In this document: piece after piece, positions 1 to 6,830 of the stretch | Position numbering within the stretch: position 1 is the first letter of the stretch | How the letters are laid out: every line of letters starts with the position of its first letter | Assembly (NCBI GenBank): GCA_007128345.1 | Contig: SKXS01000237.1 | Coordinates: forward strand, 1 to 7,039 | Origin: Spirochaetia bacterium | GTDB taxonomy: Bacteria; Spirochaetota; Spirochaetia; PWKH01 | Reading direction: 5' to 3' | DNA: 7,039 bases | The notes under the pieces: generated by a model | Database searches by the model: none | The model's input: the letters and a program-made list of their open reading frames with translations, nothing else | Told to the model about the DNA's origin: nothing | Made by a program: the position numbers and the translations under genes

Positions 1-1
1 C

Positions 2-418
2 GTGAATGCAGGTATGGTGAAAAAGGAGGGGGATTCCGTTTCACTGAGGATGAACATCAGATATCCCATCTCGGTTGCCGGCGATACGGTTAAGAAGGAA
101 ATCCAGAAGTCCTTCAGCACTCCAGGTATAGTCTATCAAGATATCGAAGACACCAAACCCCTCTATGTGCGGGAAGACGATGAGCTTGTTGTCGGCCTCA
201 TGGAAGCTTACCGGAATGAGACGAAGGATTACAAGAGCAAGCCCCTGACCATCGGAGGGGGGACCTATGCCCGTGCGCTTCCCAAGGGAGTGGCCTTCGG
301 TCCCAGATTCCCCGGAAGAGAGGACGTGGCTCACCAGAAAGATGAATACATAGATATCGACGACTTAATTGCCTCAGCCAGGATCTATGCAGAGGCGATA
401 TGCACCTTGGCAAAGTGA
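2..418 (+). CDS. pepV: M20-family dipeptidase PepV, C-terminal fragment (5' end outside window)
   Basis: This is the C-terminal 138 residues of a cytoplasmic zinc dipeptidase of the M20 family, PepV (Xaa-His/beta-Ala dipeptidase) type, which hydrolyses dipeptides taken up or released by protein turnover. The reading frame is open from the first base, so the start lies upstream. PepV proteins are about 470 residues, so roughly two thirds is missing. Visible signatures are TIGGGTYARALPKGVAFG (residues 83-100 of the fragment), the glycine-rich substrate-binding loop, and FPGREDVAHQKDEYIDIDDL (103-122), whose His is the C-terminal metal ligand in this family (His439 in Lactobacillus PepV, from memory). 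The fragment ends in a normal TGA with the family's usual short C-terminal helix, so this end looks intact. The first codon shown is GTG, but it is internal and not a start. No terminator is visible between it and the next gene. Confidence 0.9.
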   Translation: MNAGMVKKEGDSVSLRMNIRYPISVAGDTVKKEIQKSFSTPGIVYQDIEDTKPLYVREDDELVVGLMEAYRNETKDYKSKPLTIGGGTYARALPKGVAFGPRFPGREDVAHQKDEYIDIDDLIASARIYAEAICTLAK

Positions 419-534
419 TTCGGCAGCTCTCTCTCATGAATGTCTGGCGTACTGGATGAGCCCGCATTGAACCTCGAGGGAGATGATGCAGAAATTGTTT
501 GCCCCTAAGGCCATGATATTGGTATGTTTCTCAT

Positions 535-1185
535 ATGAAGTATATAACGTTGACTGCAGCGGCCGCAGTTTTGCTCATGATCTCTGCTGCCGCAGCATCG
601 GGGAGTGAAGAGCCCCAGGGAACACCAGTATCCCGGCAGCGGGAAGCATCGCAGCATGATATCGCTCCCCTCCCGGGTGAGGATGAAGCATATGTGATAT
701 TCGGTTCATACCTCCTCCCAATTATCGGCGAAGAATACCAGTTCCCGGTGGAGAAAACCGATGCACAGTGGCAGGAAGCCCTTGATCCGTTCTCCTACTA
801 TGTGCTGCGACAGGAGGGGACTGAACGGGCGTTTCAGAATGCGTACAACAGTGAATACCGTGACGGCGTGTACTACTCGAAAGCGACAGGGCAGCCTCTT
901 TTCAGCTCCGCTCATAAGTATGATTCCGGAACCGGATGGCCGAGCTTTGACCGCCCGATATCTCCTGATGCGGTCTATTACCGCATAGATCAGTCGTTTT
1001 TCCATACCAGGATAGAGGTCATAGACAGCTCAAGCGGATCTCATTTGGGTCATGTCTTTACAGACGGTCCCGAAAGTACCGGGCTCCGCTACTGCATAAA
1101 TTCTGCAGCCCTCATATTTGTGCCCGACGGTGAATCTCCCCCGGATATTGTCCGGGAATATGAGAGAGTATTCAGCGGGAGATAG
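535..1185 (+). CDS. msrB: Exported peptide-methionine (R)-S-oxide reductase MsrB, single-cysteine and zinc-less
   Basis: MsrB reduces methionine-R-sulfoxide in damaged proteins. Residues 1-22 look like a Sec signal peptide (Lys2, a hydrophobic core, then ISAAAASG as a likely cleavage region), so the enzyme should act outside the cytoplasm. There is no lipobox cysteine. A linker (about 23-70) precedes the MsrB domain (about 71-200): PLFSSAHKYDSGTGWPSF (121-138), SHLGHVFTDGPESTGLRYCINSA (169-191, split here only by family convention), with catalytic Cys187 in RYCIN. Cys187 is the only cysteine in the protein. Both CxxC zinc pairs are replaced (Ser115/Thr118 and Asp164/Ser167), and the usual resolving cysteine in SGCGWPSF is Thr133. 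In-frame stops lie just upstream (TGA at 514), so the ATG at 535 is the first usable start. It lacks a clear Shine-Dalgarno sequence. It stands alone between a peptidase and a promoter-bearing gene. Confidence 0.93.
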   Translation: MKYITLTAAAAVLLMISAAAASGSEEPQGTPVSRQREASQHDIAPLPGEDEAYVIFGSYLLPIIGEEYQFPVEKTDAQWQEALDPFSYYVLRQEGTERAFQNAYNSEYRDGVYYSKATGQPLFSSAHKYDSGTGWPSFDRPISPDAVYYRIDQSFFHTRIEVIDSSSGSHLGHVFTDGPESTGLRYCINSAALIFVPDGESPPDIVREYERVFSGR

Positions 1186-1272
1186 TCGCAACCAGGAAGT
1201 GTACCGGGACATTCCGGGAGGAAAACCGCAGTGCGGAACAGCTACTCGTCATATGGTTTTACAGATTTTTTG

Positions 1273-1301
1273 TTGACAATCCGCCGCGTGATAGGTATGA
1301 T
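1273..1301 (+). promoter_or_regulatory. Near-consensus sigma70 promoter abutting the start codon of the PuuE-like gene
   Basis: TTGACA at 1273-1278 is a perfect -35 box. After exactly 17 bases, TATGAT at 1296-1301 matches the -10 consensus at five of six positions. A T-run (1265-1271) lies just upstream of the -35. Transcription would be expected about 6-8 bases past the -10, at 1308-1310, that is on or just after the ATG at 1307. The message for the next gene would then be leaderless or nearly so. Confidence 0.7.
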
Positions 1302-1306
1302 AAGGC

Positions 1307-2203
1307 ATGAAAATGAACCACCACGGAAGATATGATTATTCGCCGATCTTCGACAGACCTGTGTATGATTGGCCGAACGGGAAAAGGCTTGCCGTATACT
1401 TTGCGGTAAATATCGAGCATTTTGAGTTTGGGGCATTCCCCGGATCTGATTTTACTGCAGTATCACTGCCGCCCTTCCATCGGGGATATGCGTGGCGTGA
1501 TTATGGAAACCGGGTAGGAGTCTGGCGGCTGCTCGAAATGTTTGACGCCCTGGATATTCCCCTGGTTGCAAACATCAATACCTCAGCATATTCGTTCTGC
1601 CCCCAGGTGCTTGATGCGTTTCGCAAACGGGGTGATGAATTTGTCTGCCACGGACGGACAAATTCTGAGCGCCAGGCTGAACTGGATGAAGCACAGGAGA
1701 CCAGGCTCATCTCTGAAGCCACCGAGGACTACATCAAGCATGAAGGCAAGCAGCCGGAAGGCTGGCTTGGCCCCTGGATATCCCAAAGTCTGGTAACCCC
1801 TGACCTGCTGAAGGAGCACGGATACAGTTACATGATGGACTGGCCGGTTGATGATCAGCCCATATGGTTCCGTACCCGATCCGGGCACATACTCTCCGTA
1901 CCCTACCCCAGCATGGAAGTAAATGATTCTCCTGCTATTATTTATCGTCGTGTTACTGAGCAGACCTTTGCTGATTTGATCATTGATGACTTTGAAGAAA
2001 AGCTTGAGCAGTCCAAGGACTATCCGCTGGTATGTCCCATTTCCCTCCATACCTTCATCTTCGGTCAGCCAATGCGGCTTAGAAGGCTGAGAAAAGCGGT
2101 AGAGCATATTGCGGCAAACCGTGATAACATCTGGCTCACCAGACCAGGCGAAATTGCCCGGCATGTAGCCAGCCTCCCCGAGGGCATCGTACCTAAACCG
2201 TAG
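1307..2203 (+). CDS. PuuE-like polysaccharide deacetylase (CE4/NodB-fold) family hydrolase
   Basis: A 298-residue cytoplasmic protein with no signal peptide, of the CE4-fold branch that resembles PuuE allantoinase, not secreted sugar deacetylases. Signs in order: YDWPNGKRLAVYFAVNIEHF (20-39, first strand, where PuuE has NxEEG and true deacetylases have TFDD); WRDYGNRVGVWRLLEMFDAL (63-82), the strongly PuuE-like segment; HGRTNSERQ (115-123), the second metal/active-site motif; GWLGPWISQSLVTPDLLKEH (152-171) and YMMDWPVDDQP (175-185); and SLHTFIFGQPMRLRRL (246-261) with His248 as the probable C-terminal catalytic histidine. Likely activity is C-N hydrolysis on a small amide or ureide, possibly allantoin, but the substrate is not proven. 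AAGG at 1302-1305 is 2 bases from the ATG at 1307 but 7 bases from the in-frame ATG at 1313 (Met3), so translation may begin at either. It converges on a molybdenum hydroxylase operon. Confidence 0.85.
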   Translation: MKMNHHGRYDYSPIFDRPVYDWPNGKRLAVYFAVNIEHFEFGAFPGSDFTAVSLPPFHRGYAWRDYGNRVGVWRLLEMFDALDIPLVANINTSAYSFCPQVLDAFRKRGDEFVCHGRTNSERQAELDEAQETRLISEATEDYIKHEGKQPEGWLGPWISQSLVTPDLLKEHGYSYMMDWPVDDQPIWFRTRSGHILSVPYPSMEVNDSPAIIYRRVTEQTFADLIIDDFEEKLEQSKDYPLVCPISLHTFIFGQPMRLRRLRKAVEHIAANRDNIWLTRPGEIARHVASLPEGIVPKP

Positions 2204-2235
2204 GCTGAAGAACGGCCCATGCAGGGCAAACATGG

Positions 2236-2276
2236 AAGGCAAGCTTGCATAACCACCAAGCTTGCCTTTTCTTTTT
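2236..2276 (+). terminator. Rho-independent terminator after the PuuE-like gene
   Basis: A perfect 12-base-pair stem (AAGGCAAGCTTG at 2236-2247 and CAAGCTTGCCTT at 2257-2268) with a 9-base loop is followed by a T-rich tract through 2276 (TTCTTTTT). It lies 32 bases past the stop of the plus-strand gene. It is the only clear hairpin between the two convergent transcripts. On the minus strand the same stem lacks a good T-tract, so it would terminate the enzyme operon only weakly. Confidence 0.9.
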
Positions 2277-2318
2277 CAGCGTATTCACAGACTGTCGGCG
2301 GGTATGGGGATATTCTTC

Positions 2319-2798
2319 CTAGGATAATTCCCGCATTTTACGTGCTCCGCTCTGAACCGCTTTAAGAATCTTCACATACCCAGTGCATCTGCAGAAATTT
2401 CCCCGCAGGGCATCCCGGATATCTTGATTCTCCGGATCGGGTTTTTCCTTGACTAGTGCCGCTGCGGTCAGCACCATAGCAGGAGTGCAGAAACCGCACT
2501 GTACGGCACCTTCCTCAATAAACGCATCCTGCATAGGATGGCTCTCCTGCCCCTCAGCAAGTCCTTCAATGGTCACTATTTTTTTTCCGACGCACTGCAC
2601 CGCAAGTATCTGGCAGCTGAGTACCGGCGTGTCATCCATGAGGACTGTGCAGGCACTGCATTCTCCAATTCCGCAGCCATATTTCGTACCCGTGTAGTGG
2701 AGACGCTCACGCAGCACATTGAGAAGCATTTCATTGGGTGCTACCGACAGCTGCCAATCACGCCCATTCACATTCAGCTCAATAGAAATTGTGTTCAT
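2319..2798 (-). CDS. [2Fe-2S] iron-sulfur small subunit of xanthine dehydrogenase-family hydroxylase (XdhC type)
   Basis: This subunit carries the two [2Fe-2S] clusters that pass electrons from the molybdenum centre to FAD in a cytoplasmic three-subunit molybdenum hydroxylase. From the chosen start it is 159 residues, the usual length and identical to E. coli XdhC as I recall it. The plant-ferredoxin-like N-terminal domain has Cys42, Cys47, Cys50 and Cys62 (GCGIGECSAC...SC). The C-terminal helical domain has QCGFC (Cys101, Cys104) and FCRCTGY (Cys136, Cys138). Gln100 before Cys101 is the conserved residue near the pterin. All eight ligands are present. A longer frame opens at 2828, but the ATG at 2798 gives a 4-base ATGA overlap with the FAD gene, has a strong Shine-Dalgarno sequence 7 bases away, and begins exactly where family members begin. 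It is the last gene of the operon. Confidence 0.95.
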   Translation of the reverse strand: MNTISIELNVNGRDWQLSVAPNEMLLNVLRERLHYTGTKYGCGIGECSACTVLMDDTPVLSCQILAVQCVGKKIVTIEGLAEGQESHPMQDAFIEEGAVQCGFCTPAMVLTAAALVKEKPDPENQDIRDALRGNFCRCTGYVKILKAVQSGARKMRELS

Positions 2799-3694
2799 TT
2801 CAGTTCTCCTCCTCCGCTTCTCTTCCATGCCGAGATCAGCGCATCTCGAACAAGGATTTTCATTACATGATTACGGTACTTCTTAGTCGAGCGCACATCA
2901 TCTATCGGCGTGATATCATCAGCTATAACTTCAGCGGCATCTTCTATCCGCTTCTTTTCCATCACCGCTCCTTTGAGCATTCCCTCAACTGTACCAGCGC
3001 GTAGCGGCACCGGCCCTACAGATCCTACTGCAACGGCTATGTCAGCACAACGGGTTCCCTCCCTGTGCAAGCAGACAGCTGCTGAAGCCTTAGCCACATC
3101 CAGTTTAACCCTGGCACTACGCTCAAAAGCGGTACCGACGTCAGAACCTAGGGGTGGAACTAGGATAGCCGTAATAATCTCATTGTCAGCGAGGTGTGTC
3201 TTCCCCGGTCCTGCAAAGAGATCTGCAACAGGCATAATGCGGGATAGTACGTTTTTTTTACTGTCCATGGATGAAATCTCGCATTCAGCACCGCAGACCA
3301 TCAGAACCGGAGAAGAGTCGGCAGCAGGTGAAGCATTTGCTATATTCCCTGCAATGGTAGCCATGTTGCGTATCTGCCATCCTCCTACAGAGGAAAGGGC
3401 TTCATACAGGCCGGGATATCTTTGCTGCACCGTCCGGCATTTCTCCACTCTCCGCATGGGAACCATGGCCCCTATCTTCAGACCGTCATCACAGCAAAAA
3501 TCCCATAATTCCCTGATCCCTGCCAGGTAGATGATCCTTGAGGGTGTTGCAGTCTCGAGCTTAAGCCTGTTTATCAGATCTGTCCCTCCAGCTAGTACAG
3601 TGCTTCCCGGCTCATTGTTGAGCTCCAGTGCCTCAGCTAGTGTTCCGGGATTACTGTAGGAAAACTCATGATGGATTATTCGCGTATTTATCAT
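2795..3694 (-). CDS. FAD-binding medium subunit of xanthine dehydrogenase-family hydroxylase (XdhB type)
   Basis: The 299-residue flavin subunit receives electrons from the [2Fe-2S] subunit and hands them to NAD+ or another acceptor. E. coli XdhB is about the same length. The first FAD-binding motif is VLAGGTDLI (33-41), the second is RNMATIAGNIANASPAAD (109-126), and LFAGPGKTHLADNEIITAI (159-177) follows as in other family members. The C-terminal CO-dehydrogenase-flavoprotein-like domain ends with KKYRNHVMKILVRDAL (271-286). There is no inserted cysteine-rich loop of the kind that holds an extra [4Fe-4S] cluster in 4-hydroxybenzoyl-CoA reductase. The ATG overlaps the stop of the large-subunit gene as ATGA (3691-3694), and a GGAG lies 10 bases upstream (3705-3708). 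Its own stop overlaps the next start the same way, so the three enzyme genes are probably translated in coupled fashion. Confidence 0.94.
   Translation of the reverse strand: MINTRIIHHEFSYSNPGTLAEALELNNEPGSTVLAGGTDLINRLKLETATPSRIIYLAGIRELWDFCCDDGLKIGAMVPMRRVEKCRTVQQRYPGLYEALSSVGGWQIRNMATIAGNIANASPAADSSPVLMVCGAECEISSMDSKKNVLSRIMPVADLFAGPGKTHLADNEIITAILVPPLGSDVGTAFERSARVKLDVAKASAAVCLHREGTRCADIAVAVGSVGPVPLRAGTVEGMLKGAVMEKKRIEDAAEVIADDITPIDDVRSTKKYRNHVMKILVRDALISAWKRSGGGELK
2806..2815 (-). promoter_or_regulatory. Strong ribosome binding site that fixes the [2Fe-2S] subunit start
   Basis: On the minus strand GGAGGAGGAG lies 7 bases before the ATG at 2798, inside the last codons of the FAD subunit (its GGGE tail is coded by this stretch). 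It decides between the ATG at 2798 and the in-frame ATG at 2828, which would add ten residues rich in Arg and Glu that include the translated binding site itself. Confidence 0.85.
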
Positions 3695-6033
3695 AATTTT
3701 TTTTCTCCAATTGCCTCGAGAATGTCTTCAGGTGATATCGGAAGTTTGGTAAATCTCACACCGATGGCATCACAGATTGCAGAAGCGATAGCTGGAGGAG
3801 CGGAATTAAAGGCTGCTTCCCCAACTCCCTTAGCTCCCAACGGACCGGTAGGCTCATATGTACTGGCAAAAATCACTTCAAAATTATCTTCGTCAGGCAT
3901 TTCATCAATTCCCATCATCTTGTAGTCGAGAAGGGATGCCTTGTTGGTCAGCTCACCTGTAGACCCATCATGCTGCGTATTTTCCAGCAGCACCATACCG
4001 GCGCTCCGATAAAATCCCCCATGCATTTGACCCCTGGCCAGGTCAGGGTTGATCACTGTTCCTGCATCGCTGCCTGCCACAACCCTGAGTATACGAACAT
4101 GACCGGTGTGCGTATCCACCTCTACTTCAACAAAATAATTGGTATATGCAGGCGGGCAGGCTGTCTTTCTGATGCTTTTGGAAAAAATTGCGGTTCCCCA
4201 GTCTTTGTTCATGGCATGATCTGCCACTTCGGCAATAGTAGCAGTACGCTCCGGATTGCCGACAACCGATATCCGAGTCTCTCCGGTATCCTCTTCATAT
4301 ATAAGCTCAAGCGATCCCGGATAGGTATCTAGCATTCGCGAAGCATAGTCAAAGAGTATTTTTTTTGTCTCCTTCGCGACCTCATGTACAGCTCCGGCGC
4401 CACAGTAGACTCCCCGTGTTGCATGGGTGCAGACATCATATCCCGTAGAACGGCTGTCCGCGGGGGAGATTCCTACCTTATCGAAGGATACTTGAAATTC
4501 CTCTGCTACAATTTTTGCCGCAGCATCCAAGGTGCCGCCCCCCTGATCCATCAGAGCAGTGAGAATATCAATTGACCCGTCTTCATTCACTTTAACCTGT
4601 GCTGTGGTATAATCTTTTACCTCGCCCGGCATAGGAGCTCCAGTCCCAGAGGTATGAAAACCCCGGGCAAACCCTATTCCCTTGCGGTAACGGCCGCTTC
4701 CCTTTTCCTGCTTCTTAAGTTCGTAGTACTTGATTCTCTCGGCTCCTTTCTCAATAAGCTCAACTACACCGTCAGAAAATATTTTTGACTTGATTGTCGG
4801 CCCCTGCCCCCAGAAAATCTCACCCAGACCAACATAATTCTGTATCCTCAAGGCGATGGGATCCATACCGAGTTTCTCTGCAAGCATATCCATCATTGAT
4901 TCCACGCCGAAGGTAACCTGGGGAGCTCCGTAGCCCTGCATCGCACAGGTTGGAACCTTATTGGTATACACTGCAGTCCCTTCATATTTCATGCTCTCCA
5001 TTCGATACAGGGAATGCCAGAAACCGCTCATGACGCCTAAAAATGCGAGAGCCTGTACGTGATGACATCCGATATCTATGTATGCCTTCATATGACCTGC
5101 AGTCAGGGTGCCGTCTCTGCGGGCGCCAACCTTCAGAGTATATTTTGATGGATACCTCACGTGGTCGTACATATCCTCCTCCCTGGAGAGAGAAATCTTC
5201 ACAGTACGATTCGCCTTGAGAGCCAGTGCGGTTGTTATCAGGGCAACGGGATTGGTATGGATCCCGGAACCGAAATGTCCCCCCCCAGGAACCCTTACAA
5301 CATTCACCTTATTCAGAGGTATAGTAAAAACCTTCCCCAGAAGAATTCTGGTATTATGAACTGCCTGGGTAGTCGGCCAAACGGTAATTCCTCCCTCCGG
5401 TTCAGGTCGGACCACGCATGTCTTCGTTTCAAGCTGGCAGTGGTACTGCCTGGGAGTCTCGAATGTCTCCTCGATAATGACATCGGCCTGCTTGAATCCC
5501 TCTTCAATATCCCCTTCAACAACCTCTCTGGTACAGGCGATGTTGTTCCTGATAATAACTTCCTTATCATGGAGGTAGACCTTCTCGTGTATAAGATTTT
5601 CGCTTGCGGCCATGGCATCTTCCATAGTGAGGTACGAAGGGAGCACTTCCCATTCAACCCTAACTGCTCTAGCGGCCTTCTCAGCGAGTTCTTCAGTTTC
5701 GGCTGCCACTGCTCCGTAGAAGTCACCAACTTGGCGCATATGGTCGCTGAATATTGTCCAGTCCTTGTAAGTAGCCGATGGTATGGACACAAGTCGTACA
5801 TTGAAGAACTGGTCAGGTGCGTCTTCATAACTGATGCACACAGCCCCCATTTTTCTGGCTTCAGTGAAATCTATAGATTTGATCCGCGCATGGGCATAGG
5901 GCGAACGCAGTATTCTTCCGTACAGCATATGGTCGAAAGACAGATCTGAAGGATATTTCTCCTTTCCGCTCACCCTAGCCTTTCCCTCTTTTCTTGGATA
6001 GTCCTTTCCAACAAACTGGTAATTCTCGTACAT
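3691..6033 (-). CDS. Molybdopterin-binding large subunit of xanthine dehydrogenase-family hydroxylase (XdhA type)
   Basis: The 780-residue catalytic subunit holds the molybdenum cofactor and hydroxylates a substrate carbon with water-derived oxygen. The N-terminal hammerhead domain spans about 15-135 and the two Mo-cofactor domains follow. Visible landmarks are WPTTQ (219-223), where Gln223 matches bovine xanthine oxidase Gln767; PGGGHFGSG (249-257); REEDMYDHVRYPSKY (284-298); CAMQGYGAPQ (363-372); MDQGGGTLDAA (495-505); and GAKGVGEAAFNSAPPA (733-748), where Glu739 is the catalytic base (bovine Glu1261). Odd points: His253 replaces the third Gly of GGGFGG, Gln366 replaces the usual Arg of RGFG, and Ile258 and Val334 align with bovine Glu802 and Arg880, so the substrate may not be xanthine. 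An AAAGGA Shine-Dalgarno sequence (6041-6046) is 7 bases before the ATG. It lies 23 bases after the IclR gene. No cofactor-insertion chaperone is encoded in the window. Confidence 0.94.
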   Translation of the reverse strand: MYENYQFVGKDYPRKEGKARVSGKEKYPSDLSFDHMLYGRILRSPYAHARIKSIDFTEARKMGAVCISYEDAPDQFFNVRLVSIPSATYKDWTIFSDHMRQVGDFYGAVAAETEELAEKAARAVRVEWEVLPSYLTMEDAMAASENLIHEKVYLHDKEVIIRNNIACTREVVEGDIEEGFKQADVIIEETFETPRQYHCQLETKTCVVRPEPEGGITVWPTTQAVHNTRILLGKVFTIPLNKVNVVRVPGGGHFGSGIHTNPVALITTALALKANRTVKISLSREEDMYDHVRYPSKYTLKVGARRDGTLTAGHMKAYIDIGCHHVQALAFLGVMSGFWHSLYRMESMKYEGTAVYTNKVPTCAMQGYGAPQVTFGVESMMDMLAEKLGMDPIALRIQNYVGLGEIFWGQGPTIKSKIFSDGVVELIEKGAERIKYYELKKQEKGSGRYRKGIGFARGFHTSGTGAPMPGEVKDYTTAQVKVNEDGSIDILTALMDQGGGTLDAAAKIVAEEFQVSFDKVGISPADSRSTGYDVCTHATRGVYCGAGAVHEVAKETKKILFDYASRMLDTYPGSLELIYEEDTGETRISVVGNPERTATIAEVADHAMNKDWGTAIFSKSIRKTACPPAYTNYFVEVEVDTHTGHVRILRVVAGSDAGTVINPDLARGQMHGGFYRSAGMVLLENTQHDGSTGELTNKASLLDYKMMGIDEMPDEDNFEVIFASTYEPTGPLGAKGVGEAAFNSAPPAIASAICDAIGVRFTKLPISPEDILEAIGEKKL

Positions 6034-6056
6034 CTGTGTTTCCTTTTTCGGGATAA

Positions 6057-6803
6057 TTACTCCCTGATAATCTGTTTTGACAACCGCTTTGCAGCAGCAA
6101 GCAAAGGGTGACGCTTTTCTCGCATTGCTGAATCAGTAAGCCGTGCTGCGGTTCCCACTGCAGCAATTGACCCTACAGGATTCCCGAACCGGTTGAATAC
6201 TGGCACAGCCATGGCGTTTATCCCCTCATGATACTCTCCGTGGTTGTAGGCTACGTGGGATTTCTGAATCTCATCCAACTCTACCTCCAAAGCTTCTGCA
6301 TCCAGTGTGGTATTATCGGTATACTGGTCAAACTGTATCCGTTTATAAATTTTTTCCCTCTCGTACTGAGGAATAAAAGCCAGAACTGCTTTGCCTGCAG
6401 CTGAACAGTGGAGCGGCATCACCTCACCCAGTCCCACAGCTATTCTGGGATTCACCGGACCTCGCACATCGATGACGATGGGAGAACTGCCAGAGTACTT
6501 AGCATAAAATACGGTTTCTTCAATTCTGCTGTACAACTCATCTAAAACCGGCCTGCTGAAAAACGCTTCATCATTGGTTGCTAGAATACTTTGGGCAAAC
6601 CGCAGATAGGCAAAACCAAGGGTGTACTTTGAGTCACTCAACCGCTTGTAGGCAAAATCATAATTCCGCAGAGAGACCAGTATTCTTGAACATGTAGAAA
6701 CAGGTATATCGAGTTCTCTGCTTATATCTTTTGTTGAAATCCCGCTCTGACAGTTGTCATGGAGCACCTCAAGGATACGATAAATCTTTCCAAAATCCGG
6801 CAT
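6057..6803 (-). CDS. IclR-family transcriptional regulator
   Basis: From the chosen start this is a 248-residue cytoplasmic DNA-binding regulator. The winged helix-turn-helix fills about 1-65, with STKDISRELDIPVSTCSRIL (23-42) as the HTH and SDSKYTLG (56-63) as the wing. The IclR effector-binding domain follows: EVMPLHCSAAGKAVLAF (127-143) is the family hallmark, and GEYHEGINAMAVPVFNRFG (189-207) and VGSIAAVG (210-217) form the rest of the ligand pocket. The frame also opens at a TTG (6860), but the ATG at 6803 has an AGGGAGGA Shine-Dalgarno sequence (6813-6820) 9 bases upstream and starts just before the family's first helix. The TTG at 6860 is better read as part of a -35 box. As first gene of the operon with the hydroxylase, it most likely controls that enzyme and itself, in response to an unknown substrate or intermediate. 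Confidence 0.92.
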   Translation of the reverse strand: MPDFGKIYRILEVLHDNCQSGISTKDISRELDIPVSTCSRILVSLRNYDFAYKRLSDSKYTLGFAYLRFAQSILATNDEAFFSRPVLDELYSRIEETVFYAKYSGSSPIVIDVRGPVNPRIAVGLGEVMPLHCSAAGKAVLAFIPQYEREKIYKRIQFDQYTDNTTLDAEALEVELDEIQKSHVAYNHGEYHEGINAMAVPVFNRFGNPVGSIAAVGTAARLTDSAMREKRHPLLAAAKRLSKQIIRE

Positions 6804-6812
6804 CCCTGTATA

Positions 6813-6820
6813 TCCTCCCT
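6813..6820 (-). promoter_or_regulatory. Ribosome binding site of the IclR gene
   Basis: AGGGAGGA on the minus strand, 9 bases before the ATG at 6803, is the best Shine-Dalgarno sequence near this gene and selects that start over the TTG at 6860. With the proposed promoter the leader would be only about 20 bases, so the site sits almost at the 5' end of the message. Confidence 0.8.
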
Positions 6821-6830
6821 GATGAATTAA

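Noticed and set aside
1222..1271. Possible terminator after msrB (CCGCAGTGCGG at 1226-1236, or AAAACC/GGTTTT before the T-run at 1265-1271)
   Set aside because: The compact hairpin has only four base pairs and no adjacent T-tract, and the alternative pairing needs a 27-base loop. The T-run is better explained as promoter-upstream DNA.
1307..2203. Naming the CE4-fold gene puuE and calling it allantoinase outright
   Set aside because: The resemblance is at family level only. The motif at the first strand differs and no other allantoin gene is in the window, so the symbol is not justified.
1583..2242. Open frame of 219 codons on the minus strand, opposite the PuuE-like gene
   Set aside because: Antisense shadow of a well-supported gene. 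It also runs across the terminator hairpin region and has no recognisable motifs.
2910..3530. Open frame of 206 codons on the plus strand, opposite the FAD subunit
   Set aside because: Composition is dominated by Ser, Ala, Thr and Pro from reverse reading of a real gene, with no motifs or upstream signals.
5161..5949. Open frame of 262 codons on the plus strand, opposite the large-subunit gene
   Set aside because: It lies fully antisense to a gene with clear family motifs, its translation shows no recognisable domain, and no ribosome binding site supports it.
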